DNA from: CAYUTA01 sp964447605
GTDB taxonomy: Bacteria > Bacillota > Clostridia > Christensenellales > CAG-138
Direction: 5' to 3'
NCBI GenBank assembly: GCA_964447605.1
Contig: CAYUTA010000022.1
Span: 1 to 39,700 of the forward strand
Length of the DNA stretch: 39,700 nt
Each line of letters begins with the position of its first letter. Position 1 is the first letter of the stretch. Positions 7,659 through 16,045 of this stretch are shown here, piece after piece. The notes under the pieces were generated by a model, which had not been told where the DNA came from, searched no databases, and saw only the letters and a program-made list of their open reading frames with translations. The position numbers and the translations under genes were made by a program.

Positions 7659-9053
7659 CTATGCCTGTGTCGGCGGTGCGTCCGCAAACGTAATCCGGAC
7701 CACCGTTCCTTCGCCCGGCGTGCTTTCAATGGATAGTTCGGCGTTATGCGCGTCGGCAATCCGCTTTACAAGCGCGAGTCCAAGGCCGCTGCCGCCCTGC
7801 CGCTTGCTGCGCGACTTATCGACCATGTAGAACGGCTCTGTAATACGGCAGAGCGCTTCCGCCGGGATTCCACGTCCATGATCGCCGACCGATATGCTGC
7901 GTCCCTCGGCGCGCAGCAGGATGCTTTGCCCCGGCTCGGAGGCCTTGGACGCATTGTCCACAAGGTTAACAAGAAGCGATTGCATCAAATCCATGTCCAG
8001 CGGCAGCGTATCGATCAGACACTCTGTTTCAAGCGGCGTCTTGCGCAGCTCCAGCGTCTCGGCCGCGCTCGCGGCAACGCGGGCAAACAACGTCCTCACC
8101 GGGCATTCCACGCGCTTTACGTCCTGTCCCAGCGCGACCAAAGCCATGAGTTTCTGCGTCAGCCGTTCAAGCCAGGCGCATTGCGCGCGGATGTGCGAAA
8201 GCGACTTTTCACGCTGCTCCGCGGTAAGCTTTGAGTTGTTAAGCAGGGTCTCGCTGTGCAGCATCATGCTGGTCATGGGCGTCTTAAACTCATGCGTCAG
8301 CCCGCCGATAAACAGTTCCTGCCGCGTGTTGCGCTCCTCAAGCGCGGCAACATGCATTTCCACCGCGTCGGCCATGCGGTTGAAATCGCGCGCAAGCTCG
8401 CCAACCTCGTCGCCGGTATCGACCGCCGCGCGCCCGGTATATTCTCCGTCCGCAATGCGGCGGGCCGTGAGCCCCAGCGTTTTGAGGGGCCGCGAAACAT
8501 TGTGCACCAGAACGATGCTTGCGCCCGCGCCAAGCAGCATGCCTACAAGCGCAACGATGACAAAACGCACAACCATCGCGTCAAACGAACGATAGACCGA
8601 CGTGATGTCGCGCACGACATACACCGCATATGGCGTGTCGACCGCCGCAAGTTTGGTCAGGCTGCCCACAATGAGATAATTACGCGTGCCGACCTCGTCC
8701 AGAAAAACGCGCTGATCATTGGTGGAAAGCAACAGAATATCCTGCGGCTGCATGTTCACAAACGAATAAAGCGTGTCAAAATTTTTAACCAGCACGCCGG
8801 TTTCGTCGGCGTATGCGGCAAAGCAGTTCAGCACCGCCGCATCGCGCGCCTCCGGCGTAAAATGGTCCAGCAGCGTGATATCCGCAAAGTTGGTAAAGGA
8901 TTTGACCAGCGACGCCTGCTTCTCCTTGGCATTGGTTACGGTCAGCTCCAGAATGGTGTTGCGCACCGAGTTGAGCGTAATCGCATTGGTCAACAGCAGT
9001 ACGCCCAGCAGCACAATAATACAGATGATTGTGATTTTTTGCCAAAGCCGCAT
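7659..9053 (-). CDS. Two-component sensor histidine kinase with HAMP domain
   Basis: This is a membrane sensor kinase of 464 residues. TM1 is about 7-25, an extracytoplasmic sensing region about 30-160, and TM2 about 162-184. A HAMP linker follows (about 185-238, DEVGELARDFNRMADAV). The HisKA motif FIGGLTHEFKTPMTSM places the phospho-acceptor at His254. The ATPase part has the N box (LLVNLVDNASKAS), a G1 motif GDHGRGIP and a G2 motif GSGLGLALVKRI. It lies 7 bp after its response regulator, and GGAGG inside the regulator's 3' end serves as ribosome binding site. The signal cannot be inferred from sequence. Confidence 0.93.
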   Translation of the reverse strand: MRLWQKITIICIIVLLGVLLLTNAITLNSVRNTILELTVTNAKEKQASLVKSFTNFADITLLDHFTPEARDAAVLNCFAAYADETGVLVKNFDTLYSFVNMQPQDILLLSTNDQRVFLDEVGTRNYLIVGSLTKLAAVDTPYAVYVVRDITSVYRSFDAMVVRFVIVALVGMLLGAGASIVLVHNVSRPLKTLGLTARRIADGEYTGRAAVDTGDEVGELARDFNRMADAVEMHVAALEERNTRQELFIGGLTHEFKTPMTSMMLHSETLLNNSKLTAEQREKSLSHIRAQCAWLERLTQKLMALVALGQDVKRVECPVRTLFARVAASAAETLELRKTPLETECLIDTLPLDMDLMQSLLVNLVDNASKASEPGQSILLRAEGRSISVGDHGRGIPAEALCRITEPFYMVDKSRSKRQGGSGLGLALVKRIADAHNAELSIESTPGEGTVVRITFADAPPTQA

Positions 9054-9060
9054 GCTTTTT

Positions 9061-9720
9061 TCAATCCTCCAGCCGGTAGCCTACCTTGGCGACGGTTTTA
9101 ATATGGTCGCCCAGGCCGAGCTTTTTGCGAATATGCGCAATGTGCACGTCGATTGTGCGCGTATCGCCAAAAAAATCAGTGCCCCACACCTCGGTCAGCA
9201 ACTGCTCGCGCGCAATGGTGCGGTCTTTATGCCGCAAAAGCAGCACGAACAGGTCAAACTCCAGCGGCGTCAGGTTCACCGTTCCGCCATCCATGCAGAT
9301 GGTGCGGTTGTTGGTGTCCACCGTCAGGCTGCCGAAGCGCAGAACCGTATTGAGCTTGCCCGTACGCGCAAGCACCTTCTCAATGCGCACCAGCAGCGTC
9401 ATCATTTCAAACGGCTTGACAATATAATCCTCGGCGCCGCCCTTAAGCCCCGTAATCTCGCTGTTCGCGTCATTTTTGGCTGTTAAATATATAACGGGTA
9501 TGCCAAAGCCCTGCATGTACGGCAAAAGCTGAAAGCCGTCCAGTCCGGGCAGCATGATATCCAGCAACGCCAGATCGTAGGAGTGATCTTCCCGGAGCGC
9601 ATCCGCAGCCTCGCGTCCGTCGCCAAACACGCTGCATGCATATCCGGCATATTGCAGATTGACGGCGATGCCGTCCGCTATGGCCGGCTCATCCTCAATC
9701 ACCAGAATCCGATTGCTCAT
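9061..9720 (-). CDS. OmpR-family response regulator
   Basis: The product has 219 residues from the ATG at 9720, which sits four bases after GGAGGG; a GTG directly before it (9723) is the alternative. The receiver domain (about 2-115) carries the acidic pair EDE, the phospho-acceptor Asp in LLDIMLPG (Asp54), the switch region YLTAKND with its Thr, and Lys in VKPFE. The winged-helix DNA-binding domain (about 125-217) ends with the family pattern RTIDVHIAHIRKKLG and VGYRLE. Its partner is the kinase 7 bp downstream. The target genes are not evident. Confidence 0.94.
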   Translation of the reverse strand: MSNRILVIEDEPAIADGIAVNLQYAGYACSVFGDGREAADALREDHSYDLALLDIMLPGLDGFQLLPYMQGFGIPVIYLTAKNDANSEITGLKGGAEDYIVKPFEMMTLLVRIEKVLARTGKLNTVLRFGSLTVDTNNRTICMDGGTVNLTPLEFDLFVLLLRHKDRTIAREQLLTEVWGTDFFGDTRTIDVHIAHIRKKLGLGDHIKTVAKVGYRLED

Positions 9721-9750
9721 CACACCCTCCAGTTCGACAAGTATACCTGT

Positions 9751-9759
9751 ATTCTAGCA
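9751..9759 (-). promoter_or_regulatory. Extended -10 promoter of the first two-component operon
   Basis: On the minus strand TGCTAGAAT forms an extended -10 (TGn plus TAGAAT, 9751-9756) about 30 bases before the response regulator start. No good -35 box is seen, as is usual for extended -10 promoters. Confidence 0.45.
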
Positions 9760-9906
9760 TAGCTTTGCCGCGCGAAAGATGAAAGGATTGTAAAAACTCG
9801 CCCCCGCCGGCGCCGCAGCCGTCTGCCGGCAGAAATATGCGCGCATGATACCAAAAATTCTGCGCCGGACGCACGCAAACTATGCGCAAACGCTGCCGCG
9901 GGCTTG

Positions 9907-11184
9907 TTACCGCATACCGCGGATGATGCGGTTGGCTTCAAAATAGATGCGCTCCGGATCGTCCTCAACGCAATACGTTCCGTTTTCATACAGTACGCGC
10001 CCGGCAATCATGGTGAGCGCCACATTCTGCTTGCCACCGCTGTACACGACGTTTTTGAGCAGATTGTTTTCCGGCTGCATGTTGGGCATGTGCAGATTCA
10101 ACATCACAACATCCGCCTGCCTGCCCGGGGCAAGGCCGTCGCAGTTTGTCAGCCCCATTGCCAGCGCGCCCGTGGAGCAAGCCATTTTCAGCACCTTGAC
10201 CGCATCCATCGCATCCGCGCCGTGGGAAAGCTTTTGCAGCCCGGTCACAAGAAACATTTCGCGAAACATGTCCAGGCAGTTGTTGCTGGCGGGGCCGTCG
10301 GTACCGATGGCGACCGGGATGCCGCGCGCAAGGTAGGTTTCTACGGGCGCAATCCCGCTGGCCAGCTTGAGATTGGAAGCCGGACAGGTGACGGCATATA
10401 GTCCGCGCCGCTGCATGATCTCCATCTCGCGTTCCGTCACATGCACGCAGTGGAATCCGCCTCCGCCATAATCGAACAGCCCAAGCTCTTCAAACAGCTC
10501 GAACGGGCGCATTCCGTGCCGCTGCTCACACTCTTCCACCTCATGCAGCGTTTCGCACATATGGGAATACATGGGCCGCCTGACCGACCTGACCATCTCC
10601 GCAAGCGCCTCAAGCAGCGAACGCCGGCAGGTATATTCAGCGTGCAGGCCATACTGATAGCTGATGAGCGGATGCAAGCTTCCATACCGCTCCGCCTCCG
10701 CAACCTCCTCCTCCGGCGTGCCGCCAAAATCGTTTGCCGCATTCATGATGACCGTGCGAAAGCCCAGTTCGATGGCCGCCTGCGCAATCAGATCGCGGAA
10801 CATATACATGTCAAACATCGCCGTGGTCCCGCCGGAAAGATACTCGAGGATGCCGAGCTTAGTCAGCCAGAGCACGTCGTCGTCACGAAGCTGCCGCTCC
10901 TTGGGAAACACGCAGTCATAGAGCCAGCTTTGCAGCGGCAGATCGTCCGCATGCGAACGCAGAAACGTCATCGCCGTATGCGTATGCGCGTTCTTAAAGC
11001 CCGGAATCAGGAGGTTGCCGCGGCAGTCGATCTCCCGGTCGAAGCACGCAGCTTCCCCGTCCGTTTCCCGCACCGCGGGGCCGACATGCGTGATAACGCT
11101 GCCGTCGACCCAAAGTTCGCCCGCCGCGGGAGGCTCGTCGCCATATGCGGTGTAAATATGCGCATTGTAAAATCTTGTTTTCAT
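9907..11184 (-). CDS. MTA/SAH deaminase-type amidohydrolase
   Basis: This is a cytoplasmic metal-dependent deaminase of 425 residues, related to 5'-methylthioadenosine/S-adenosylhomocysteine (or 5'-deoxyadenosine) deaminases of the nucleoside-salvage routes. Metal and catalytic motifs are in order: HTHT in FKNAHTHTAMT (about 65-72), YGLHAEYT, SHMCETLHEVEE, HCVHV and GTDGPASNN, with the composite beta domain ends joined by a late ADVVMLNL. The related guanine and chlorohydrolase families share the motifs, so the exact base is uncertain. The ATG has no clear Shine-Dalgarno sequence; a weak -10-like GATAAC lies nine bases upstream. It is apparently transcribed alone. Confidence 0.85.
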   Translation of the reverse strand: MKTRFYNAHIYTAYGDEPPAAGELWVDGSVITHVGPAVRETDGEAACFDREIDCRGNLLIPGFKNAHTHTAMTFLRSHADDLPLQSWLYDCVFPKERQLRDDDVLWLTKLGILEYLSGGTTAMFDMYMFRDLIAQAAIELGFRTVIMNAANDFGGTPEEEVAEAERYGSLHPLISYQYGLHAEYTCRRSLLEALAEMVRSVRRPMYSHMCETLHEVEECEQRHGMRPFELFEELGLFDYGGGGFHCVHVTEREMEIMQRRGLYAVTCPASNLKLASGIAPVETYLARGIPVAIGTDGPASNNCLDMFREMFLVTGLQKLSHGADAMDAVKVLKMACSTGALAMGLTNCDGLAPGRQADVVMLNLHMPNMQPENNLLKNVVYSGGKQNVALTMIAGRVLYENGTYCVEDDPERIYFEANRIIRGMR

Positions 11185-11314
11185 GCCATGTATGTTATCA
11201 CAGGTTTTGCCGCCGCGCCACCGGTTTTTTCATGCATGAACGAATTTGACAGGCCAGCGCCGGCAAACGGCGGTGCAAGGCCGTTCTCACGGCAAATGGA
11301 TGGATAGCCGCGCG

Positions 11315-12595
11315 CTATTGGCCAAATTCCAGCGTAAACTCCGTTGCAATCAGTTTCTTTTTCAAAATCCGGAACACGCTCTCATTGATACGCGTCTGGG
11401 ACAGGGATCCGTCCTCCGCGGCCGCCAGCAGCGCCTCCATGATGGCCTCCTGCTTATCATGCTGCGCGCCGCACATAATGAGGTCGCCGCCGGCCAGTAT
11501 AAACTGCACCGCCGCCTCTCCCACATCATAGCGCGAAGTCAGACCCGTCATCCGAAAATCGTCGCTGACGACAATCCCCTCGCTAAAGCCAAGCTGCTCG
11601 CGCAAAAGCCCGGTGATAATGGGCCGCGACATGGATGCGATATCGGCTTCATCAAGCGCAGGATAAAGAATATGCGCAACAAGTATGGCGTCAACGCCCT
11701 TGTTGACGGCCTCCATGAACGGAATCAGATCGTAGGTCGCAAGCTCCTGCGACGTGCGGTTGACAACGGGCGTGGTGTCGTGCGAATCCGCCGTGGTCCC
11801 GCCATGCCCCGGGAAATGTTTGGCTGTGGAAAGGCAGCCCGCATCGTGCAGGCCACGGATAATTGCCGCGCCGATATCCGCCGCAATTCTTGCATCCGCG
11901 CTGATAATGCGCGTTTCCAGAAACGTGCGCATGGGGTCCTCCGCCACATCGAGCACAGGCGCAAGGTTGACGTTCACGCCCGATGCGACCAGCCGGCCGC
12001 CAATGTAGGCAAACTGCTGCTCGGCATATTCCGTATCGCCGCTGCGTCCAAGCGACCGCGCGGAGGCCGGCCAGGAATCCCAGCGGAAGCGCACCACGTT
12101 GCCGCCTTCCACATCGATGGCGACCAGCGGCGCAATCTCTGTATGCATGCGCGATTTGCACGCTTCCACCAGCCTGGCGCAGCGGTCAAACCCGCCGTCG
12201 CCGTCTTCGCTGGCGATGTTAGCGCCATACAGAATGATGTTGCCGATCTGATATTGTTCCAGCAACCCGGAAAACGTGCTGTTTGGCGAAGTTGTTCCGG
12301 AAAATCCAAATAGCGCCAACTGGCCGACCTTTTCTTCGGTCGTCATATCGGATACGTATACGCGCAACAAATCGTCCGCAGTCTCCGGCAGAGGCGTGGA
12401 CGACGGCGTGGGCGACGGCGTAGACGTTGGGCCGGGCGTGGCGGCGGTCGCAGTCGCTTCCGGCGTGGGCGTGGGCTCGTTCTGCACCTGCGGCCGTTCG
12501 CTTGCCGAGAGGCGTACAGCCGCAAAAATCCCGCCCATCAGCAGCGCGGCCACGAGCAGGGTCAGGAACATCCATTTTAACGATTCCTTGAGCAA
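11315..12595 (-). CDS. Membrane-anchored GH3 beta-N-acetylhexosaminidase (NagZ-like)
   Basis: The product has 426 residues. It starts at TTG, with GGAGAGG four bases before. An N-terminal hydrophobic anchor (about 9-29) is followed by a Pro/Thr/Ser-rich spacer (about 40-72) and the glycoside hydrolase family 3 domain. The NagZ hallmark KHFPGHG with the following SHDTTP loop and the nucleophile motif VVSDDFRM are present. The expected reaction is removal of N-acetylglucosamine from cell-wall muropeptides. In Gram-positives the enzyme is often exported, which fits the anchor and spacer seen here. It has its own promoter at 12627-12655. Confidence 0.9.
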   Translation of the reverse strand: MLKESLKWMFLTLLVAALLMGGIFAAVRLSASERPQVQNEPTPTPEATATAATPGPTSTPSPTPSSTPLPETADDLLRVYVSDMTTEEKVGQLALFGFSGTTSPNSTFSGLLEQYQIGNIILYGANIASEDGDGGFDRCARLVEACKSRMHTEIAPLVAIDVEGGNVVRFRWDSWPASARSLGRSGDTEYAEQQFAYIGGRLVASGVNVNLAPVLDVAEDPMRTFLETRIISADARIAADIGAAIIRGLHDAGCLSTAKHFPGHGGTTADSHDTTPVVNRTSQELATYDLIPFMEAVNKGVDAILVAHILYPALDEADIASMSRPIITGLLREQLGFSEGIVVSDDFRMTGLTSRYDVGEAAVQFILAGGDLIMCGAQHDKQEAIMEALLAAAEDGSLSQTRINESVFRILKKKLIATEFTLEFGQ

Positions 12596-12626
12596 AGCGC
12601 CTCTCCAAAGTTGCAGATTCTTTTAT

Positions 12627-12655
12627 ATTATAGTGACAATCCGGGGCCTTGTAAA
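12627..12655 (-). promoter_or_regulatory. Promoter of the GH3 hexosaminidase gene
   Basis: On the minus strand, -35 TTTACA (12650-12655) and consensus -10 TATAAT (12627-12632) are separated by 17 bp. The -10 ends 31 bases before the TTG start, leaving a short leader that contains GGAGAGG. Confidence 0.8.
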
Positions 12656-12718
12656 CCGTAATATCTTGGAGAATCTCCGCACGGCGGCACAGCGCCGGCC
12701 CGGCGACGCGCGGCAGAT

Positions 12719-12757
12719 AAAATGATAAACAAGAGGACCACCCCGCGGGCGGCCCTC
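12719..12757 (-). terminator. Terminator of the rpmG-secE-nusG-rplKA operon
   Basis: An 11-bp stem with two G-U pairs (arms 12733-12743 and 12747-12757, loop GCG) is followed on the minus strand by the T-rich stretch TTGTTTATCATTTT. It lies about 35 bp after the rplA stop, so transcription ends here and not in rplJL as in the common gene order. Confidence 0.8.
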
Positions 12758-12791
12758 CGGAATTCATGGAATGTCTTCCGCTCCAAGACGT

Positions 12792-13481
12792 TCAGAACTT
12801 CATGGTATTGAATTTCACACCCGGGCCCATCGTGGACGAAAGCACAACGCTCTTGAGATATGTGCCTTTCGCAGCGGAGGGCTTGGCCTTGACGACGGCT
12901 TCCATCAACGTGGTGAGGTTCTCCTCAAGCTTATCCACGCCAAACGACTTCTTGCCGATGGGGCAGTGGCAGATGCTGGTCTTGTCCACGCGGTATTCAA
13001 CCTTACCGGCCTTGATGTCGCTGATGGCCTTGGCAACGTCCATCGTGACCGTTCCGGACTTCGGGTTGGGCATCAGTCCCTTGGGGCCGAGCACACGGCC
13101 GATACGGCCGACAACGCCCATCATATCCGGGGTGGCGACACACACATCGAATTCAAACCAGTTCTCGGTCTGAATCTTTTTAACCAGCTCCTCATCGCCA
13201 ACATAGTCCGCGCCGGCTTCCTGCGCCTCTCGCGCTTTATCCGCCTTTGCAAAAACGAGCACACGGACGGCTTTGCCCGTGCCGTGCGGCAGAACCACCG
13301 CGCCGCGCACCTGCTGGTCGGCATGGCGCGGGTCGACGCCCAAACGAATGGACGCCTCGATGGTCTCGTCAAAATTAGCTTTGGCGGTGGAAAGAACCAG
13401 CTCCAGGCCCTCGCGTACGTCATACTGCCTGGTTTTGTCAATGGCCGCCTTGCTCTCAAGATATTTTTTACCGTGTTTCAT
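12792..13481 (-). CDS. rplA: 50S ribosomal protein L1
   Basis: This protein forms the L1 stalk, binds 23S rRNA near the E site and often represses its own operon by binding the mRNA. It has 229 residues, the normal length, with recognisable L1 blocks: MKHGKKYLESK, VVLPHGTGKAVRVLVFAK, GRIGRVLGPKGLMPNPKSGTV and TMGPGVKFN at the end. It starts 15 bp after the rplK stop, with GGGAGGG as ribosome binding site. It is the last gene of its operon. Confidence 0.97.
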   Translation of the reverse strand: MKHGKKYLESKAAIDKTRQYDVREGLELVLSTAKANFDETIEASIRLGVDPRHADQQVRGAVVLPHGTGKAVRVLVFAKADKAREAQEAGADYVGDEELVKKIQTENWFEFDVCVATPDMMGVVGRIGRVLGPKGLMPNPKSGTVTMDVAKAISDIKAGKVEYRVDKTSICHCPIGKKSFGVDKLEENLTTLMEAVVKAKPSAAKGTYLKSVVLSSTMGPGVKFNTMKF

Positions 13482-13496
13482 GCTGCATTCCCTCCC

Positions 13497-13922
13497 TTAC
13501 TCGCCAACCACGACGCCCATGCTGCGGGCCGTGCCGGCGATCATGCGCATGGCGGCGTCAAGATCCGCCGCGTTGAGATCCGGCATCTTCAGTTCGGCAA
13601 TCTCACGCACCTGCTCCCTGGTGATGGTCGCGACCTTGATCTTGTTCGGCGTGCCGGACGCGGATTCGAGCCCGCAAGCCTTCTTGATCAGAACCGCCGC
13701 GGGCGGCGTTTTGGTGATAAACGAGAATGAGTGATCCTGATAGACGGTGATGACCACCGGGATAATCAGGCCCACCTGCTTTTGCGTGCGCTCGTTGAAC
13801 TCCTTGCAAAAGCCCATGATGTTGACGCTGTGCTGGCCAAGCGCGGGGCCGACCGGCGGGGCCGGCGTGGCTTTGCCGGCGGGAATCTGCAGCTTGATAT
13901 AGCCTATGATTTTCTTTGCCAT
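13497..13922 (-). CDS. rplK: 50S ribosomal protein L11
   Basis: This is the L11 protein of the GTPase-associated centre, 141 residues. The N-terminal domain shows the Pro-rich motif PAGKATPAPPVGPALGQH. The C-terminal RNA-binding domain includes KTPPAAVLIKKA and ends with the conserved GTARSMGVVV. It lies 149 bp downstream of nusG, a gap with one short GC-rich hairpin and no gene, and 15 bp before rplA. Confidence 0.97.
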   Translation of the reverse strand: MAKKIIGYIKLQIPAGKATPAPPVGPALGQHSVNIMGFCKEFNERTQKQVGLIIPVVITVYQDHSFSFITKTPPAAVLIKKACGLESASGTPNKIKVATITREQVREIAELKMPDLNAADLDAAMRMIAGTARSMGVVVGE

Positions 13923-14071
13923 TGCTGTTGCCTCCTACAAAAATATAGTTTGTGGTCGTCCGGGGTGCCACCCCCTGCCACATGTATAGAAACCGCTCCG
14001 CCGGCGCTCCGGCGTTTCGGCCGCTATCGGAATCTGCCGAATCCACGGCGGCATATCGCCGCGTTTCAGAC

Positions 14072-14656
14072 TTAGAGCTTTTGCACCTGAAAGAAATCCA
14101 GCTCCACGGGCGTTTCGCGGCCAAACATGGATACCGTTAACTTTACCTTTTGCCGTTCGGAATCAAGCGCCTCGACGCGGCCGATGAAGTTCTCCAACGG
14201 CCCGGATACCACGCGCACGTTCTCGCCCACGTCGATATTGAGTATGATGGGGATGCGCTCCACGCCCATGGCGGTCACTTCCTCGTCGGAAAGCGGCACG
14301 GGCTTGCTGCCCGGGCCGACAAAGCCCGTTACGCCGCGGGTGTTGCGAACGACGTACCATGCACGCGGGTTCATTACCAGCTCCTTGGTCGTGCCGCCGC
14401 CCCGCTCCGTTGCGCGCTCCTTTTCCACAACGTCGACAAGCATTTTGACCATCACGTAGCCGGGGTACACCTTGCGCTGCGTAATCTTTCGCTTGCCGTT
14501 TTGCAAAATTTCAATGGTCTCCTCCGTTGGGTATTTGACCTCCAGGATGATATCCTGCAGGCCAAGGTTCTCCACGGATTTTTCCAGGTCCTCTTTGACC
14601 TTGTTCTCATACCCGGAGTAGGTATGCACCACGAACCATTTTGCTTCCTGTTCCAT
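14072..14656 (-). CDS. nusG: Transcription termination/antitermination factor NusG
   Basis: This factor binds RNA polymerase and links it to Rho and ribosomes. From the ATG at 14656 it has 194 residues. The NGN domain opens with EQEAKWFVVHTYSGYENKV, and the C-terminal KOW motif is GENVRVVSGPLENFIGRVE. The open frame runs about 50 codons further upstream, but that stretch overlaps secE and shows no NusG homology, so the internal ATG is the true start. It lies 11 bp after secE. Confidence 0.96.
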   Translation of the reverse strand: MEQEAKWFVVHTYSGYENKVKEDLEKSVENLGLQDIILEVKYPTEETIEILQNGKRKITQRKVYPGYVMVKMLVDVVEKERATERGGGTTKELVMNPRAWYVVRNTRGVTGFVGPGSKPVPLSDEEVTAMGVERIPIILNIDVGENVRVVSGPLENFIGRVEALDSERQKVKLTVSMFGRETPVELDFFQVQKL

Positions 14657-14667
14657 GACGATACCCG

Positions 14668-14910
14668 TTACCCGAGGTTGATCTGGCTGATTGCGCCAAA
14701 TGCGGACGAGAATACAAGGTCCAGCACCCAGATCAGCGCGGCCATGCCCAGCACGAATACAACGACCGCCAACGTGTGCGATACCAGATCCTTGCCGGAA
14801 AGCCACGTCAGCTTCTTCAGTTCGCCGAACATCTCGCGGAAATAGCGAATCGGGTGGAACCTGCGTTCCTTCTTAGGCTTTTTTTCAACCTTTTTTTCAG
14901 CGGTTGCCAT
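14668..14910 (-). CDS. secE: Preprotein translocase subunit SecE
   Basis: The product is 80 residues with a Lys-rich N-terminus, the conserved amphipathic region YFREMFGELKKLTWLS and one membrane helix (about 45-65), as in Gram-positive SecE. It clamps SecY in the translocon. The position between rpmG and nusG is the standard bacterial order. Confidence 0.95.
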   Translation of the reverse strand: MATAEKKVEKKPKKERRFHPIRYFREMFGELKKLTWLSGKDLVSHTLAVVVFVLGMAALIWVLDLVFSSAFGAISQINLG

Positions 14911-14946
14911 AACTCTTCGTCCTTCCTCTGCCGTAACTTGATTACG

Positions 14947-15108
14947 TTACTTGGATTCCCGGTGCACCGTGTGCTTGCGGCAGAAGCGGCAGTACTTGCT
15001 GAACTCCAGCCTGTCGGGGTCGTTCTTCTTGTTTTTATAGGTGTTGTAATTGCGCTGCTTGCACTCGGTGCAGGCCAGGGTGATCTTGACGCGTGCGTCT
15101 GCTGCCAT
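14947..15108 (-). CDS. rpmG: 50S ribosomal protein L33
   Basis: A 53-residue protein read on the minus strand, starting MAADARVKITLACTEC. It shows the L33 blocks RNYNTYKNKKND and KYCRFCRKHTVHRE and two CxxC pairs (Cys13/16 and Cys40/43), so it is the zinc-binding form. GGAGGAATC lies just before the ATG. It is the first gene of the operon and has its own strong promoter. Confidence 0.95.
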   Translation of the reverse strand: MAADARVKITLACTECKQRNYNTYKNKKNDPDRLEFSKYCRFCRKHTVHRESK

Positions 15109-15151
15109 GGTACGATTCCTCCATTTCCCAGGTCAAAACATCATAAATCGA

Positions 15152-15166
15152 GCCCCAAAACGGGGC
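15152..15166 (-). promoter_or_regulatory. Short hairpin in the rpmG leader
   Basis: A 5-bp GC stem GCCCC/GGGGC around an AAAAC loop lies nine bases into the predicted rpmG leader. A nearly identical design occurs in the potC–potD gap (3632-3647). Its function is unknown. Confidence 0.4.
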
Positions 15167-15174
15167 GCTTCATT

Positions 15175-15203
15175 AAGATATCATACCGCGGTCCGGCTGT
15201 CAA
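15175..15203 (-). promoter_or_regulatory. Promoter of the rpmG-secE-nusG-rplKA operon
   Basis: A perfect -35 TTGACA (15198-15203) lies 17 bp from -10 TATCTT (15175-15180) on the minus strand, giving a leader of about 60 nt before rpmG. It is one of the best promoter matches in the window, as expected for ribosomal genes. Confidence 0.75.
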
Positions 15204-15352
15204 TACAAACTTTGCGTTTGCTCGCGCGCTATTTATCCGCCCGCCCCGCGTCCCGTTCGCTGCCCATAGACCCCGCCCGCCGCGAAGATTTGATTTTGCG
15301 GCCCAAATCTGCGATAATGGCCAAAACAACACGTTTGGGGAGGACTTTTGGT

Positions 15353-15991
15353 TTGCAGCGCATCGTCAACGGAAGGATGGAAACCGTGCTGACCGTCGAA
15401 CAAATGCGGGAAAGCGACGCGTACACCATACGCAGCCTCGTTTCCGCAGAGGAGTTGATGCGCCGCGCCGCGCAGGGCGTATTCGACGCGGTGAACTGGC
15501 ATGGCGGGATTGCCATCCTCGCAGGCAGCGGCAACAATGGCGGCGACGGTTATGCGCTGGCGTGCATTCTCGCGGAAAAAGGCTTTGCGCCCCGAATCTT
15601 ATGCACCGGCGCAAAGCCAAGCCCCACGGCGGCGCTTTACGAGCGGCGCGCGCGGGAGAAAAACATCCCTGTTGCGGACTTTTGCAATACCGTTGCACTG
15701 TGTAAATTCGATATCGTTGTGGACTGCCTTCTTGGAACCGGCTTCTCCGGCACGGTGCGCGGCCCCGCGCGTTCGGCCATTCAATGGATCAACACGTCTG
15801 GCGCCTACGTGGTCAGCGTCGATATCAACAGCGGCCTGGACGGCGATACGGGCGCGGCGGAGTTGGCCGTCGTCAGCAACCTGACCGTTTCTATCGGGTA
15901 TTATAAGCAGGGCCTGCTGACCGATGCGGCCGCGCGTTACATCCAGGCCCTGACAAACGTGGATATCGGGCTTCTGCTCCCGCCCGGTTAA
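15353..15991 (+). CDS. nnrE: NAD(P)H-hydrate epimerase (YjeF N-terminal domain only)
   Basis: This enzyme repairs damaged NAD(P)H by interconverting the R and S forms of the hydrate. The product is 212 residues from a TTG at 15353, chosen because GGGGAGG lies nine bases upstream; the first ATG (15377) has GGAAGG directly abutting it. The YjeF_N Rossmann motifs are clear: GSGNNGGDGYALA, the metal-site VVDCLLGTGFSGTV and SVDINSGLDGDTG. Many bacteria fuse this domain to the dehydratase NnrD; here only the epimerase is present and no partner is nearby. It is divergent from rpmG. The frame is open to 15050, but that part has no homology. Confidence 0.88.
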   Translation: MQRIVNGRMETVLTVEQMRESDAYTIRSLVSAEELMRRAAQGVFDAVNWHGGIAILAGSGNNGGDGYALACILAEKGFAPRILCTGAKPSPTAALYERRAREKNIPVADFCNTVALCKFDIVVDCLLGTGFSGTVRGPARSAIQWINTSGAYVVSVDINSGLDGDTGAAELAVVSNLTVSIGYYKQGLLTDAAARYIQALTNVDIGLLLPPG

Positions 15992-16045
15992 GCGTTCGGC
16001 GCGCTTTGCCCGCGGTCTGAAGGCATCGCCGCCTGCCACGCCGGG

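Noticed and set aside
15050..15352. Longer NAD(P)HX epimerase from an upstream ATG
   Set aside because: It would run over the rpmG promoter and the start of rpmG on the other strand, and the extra residues have no domain match.
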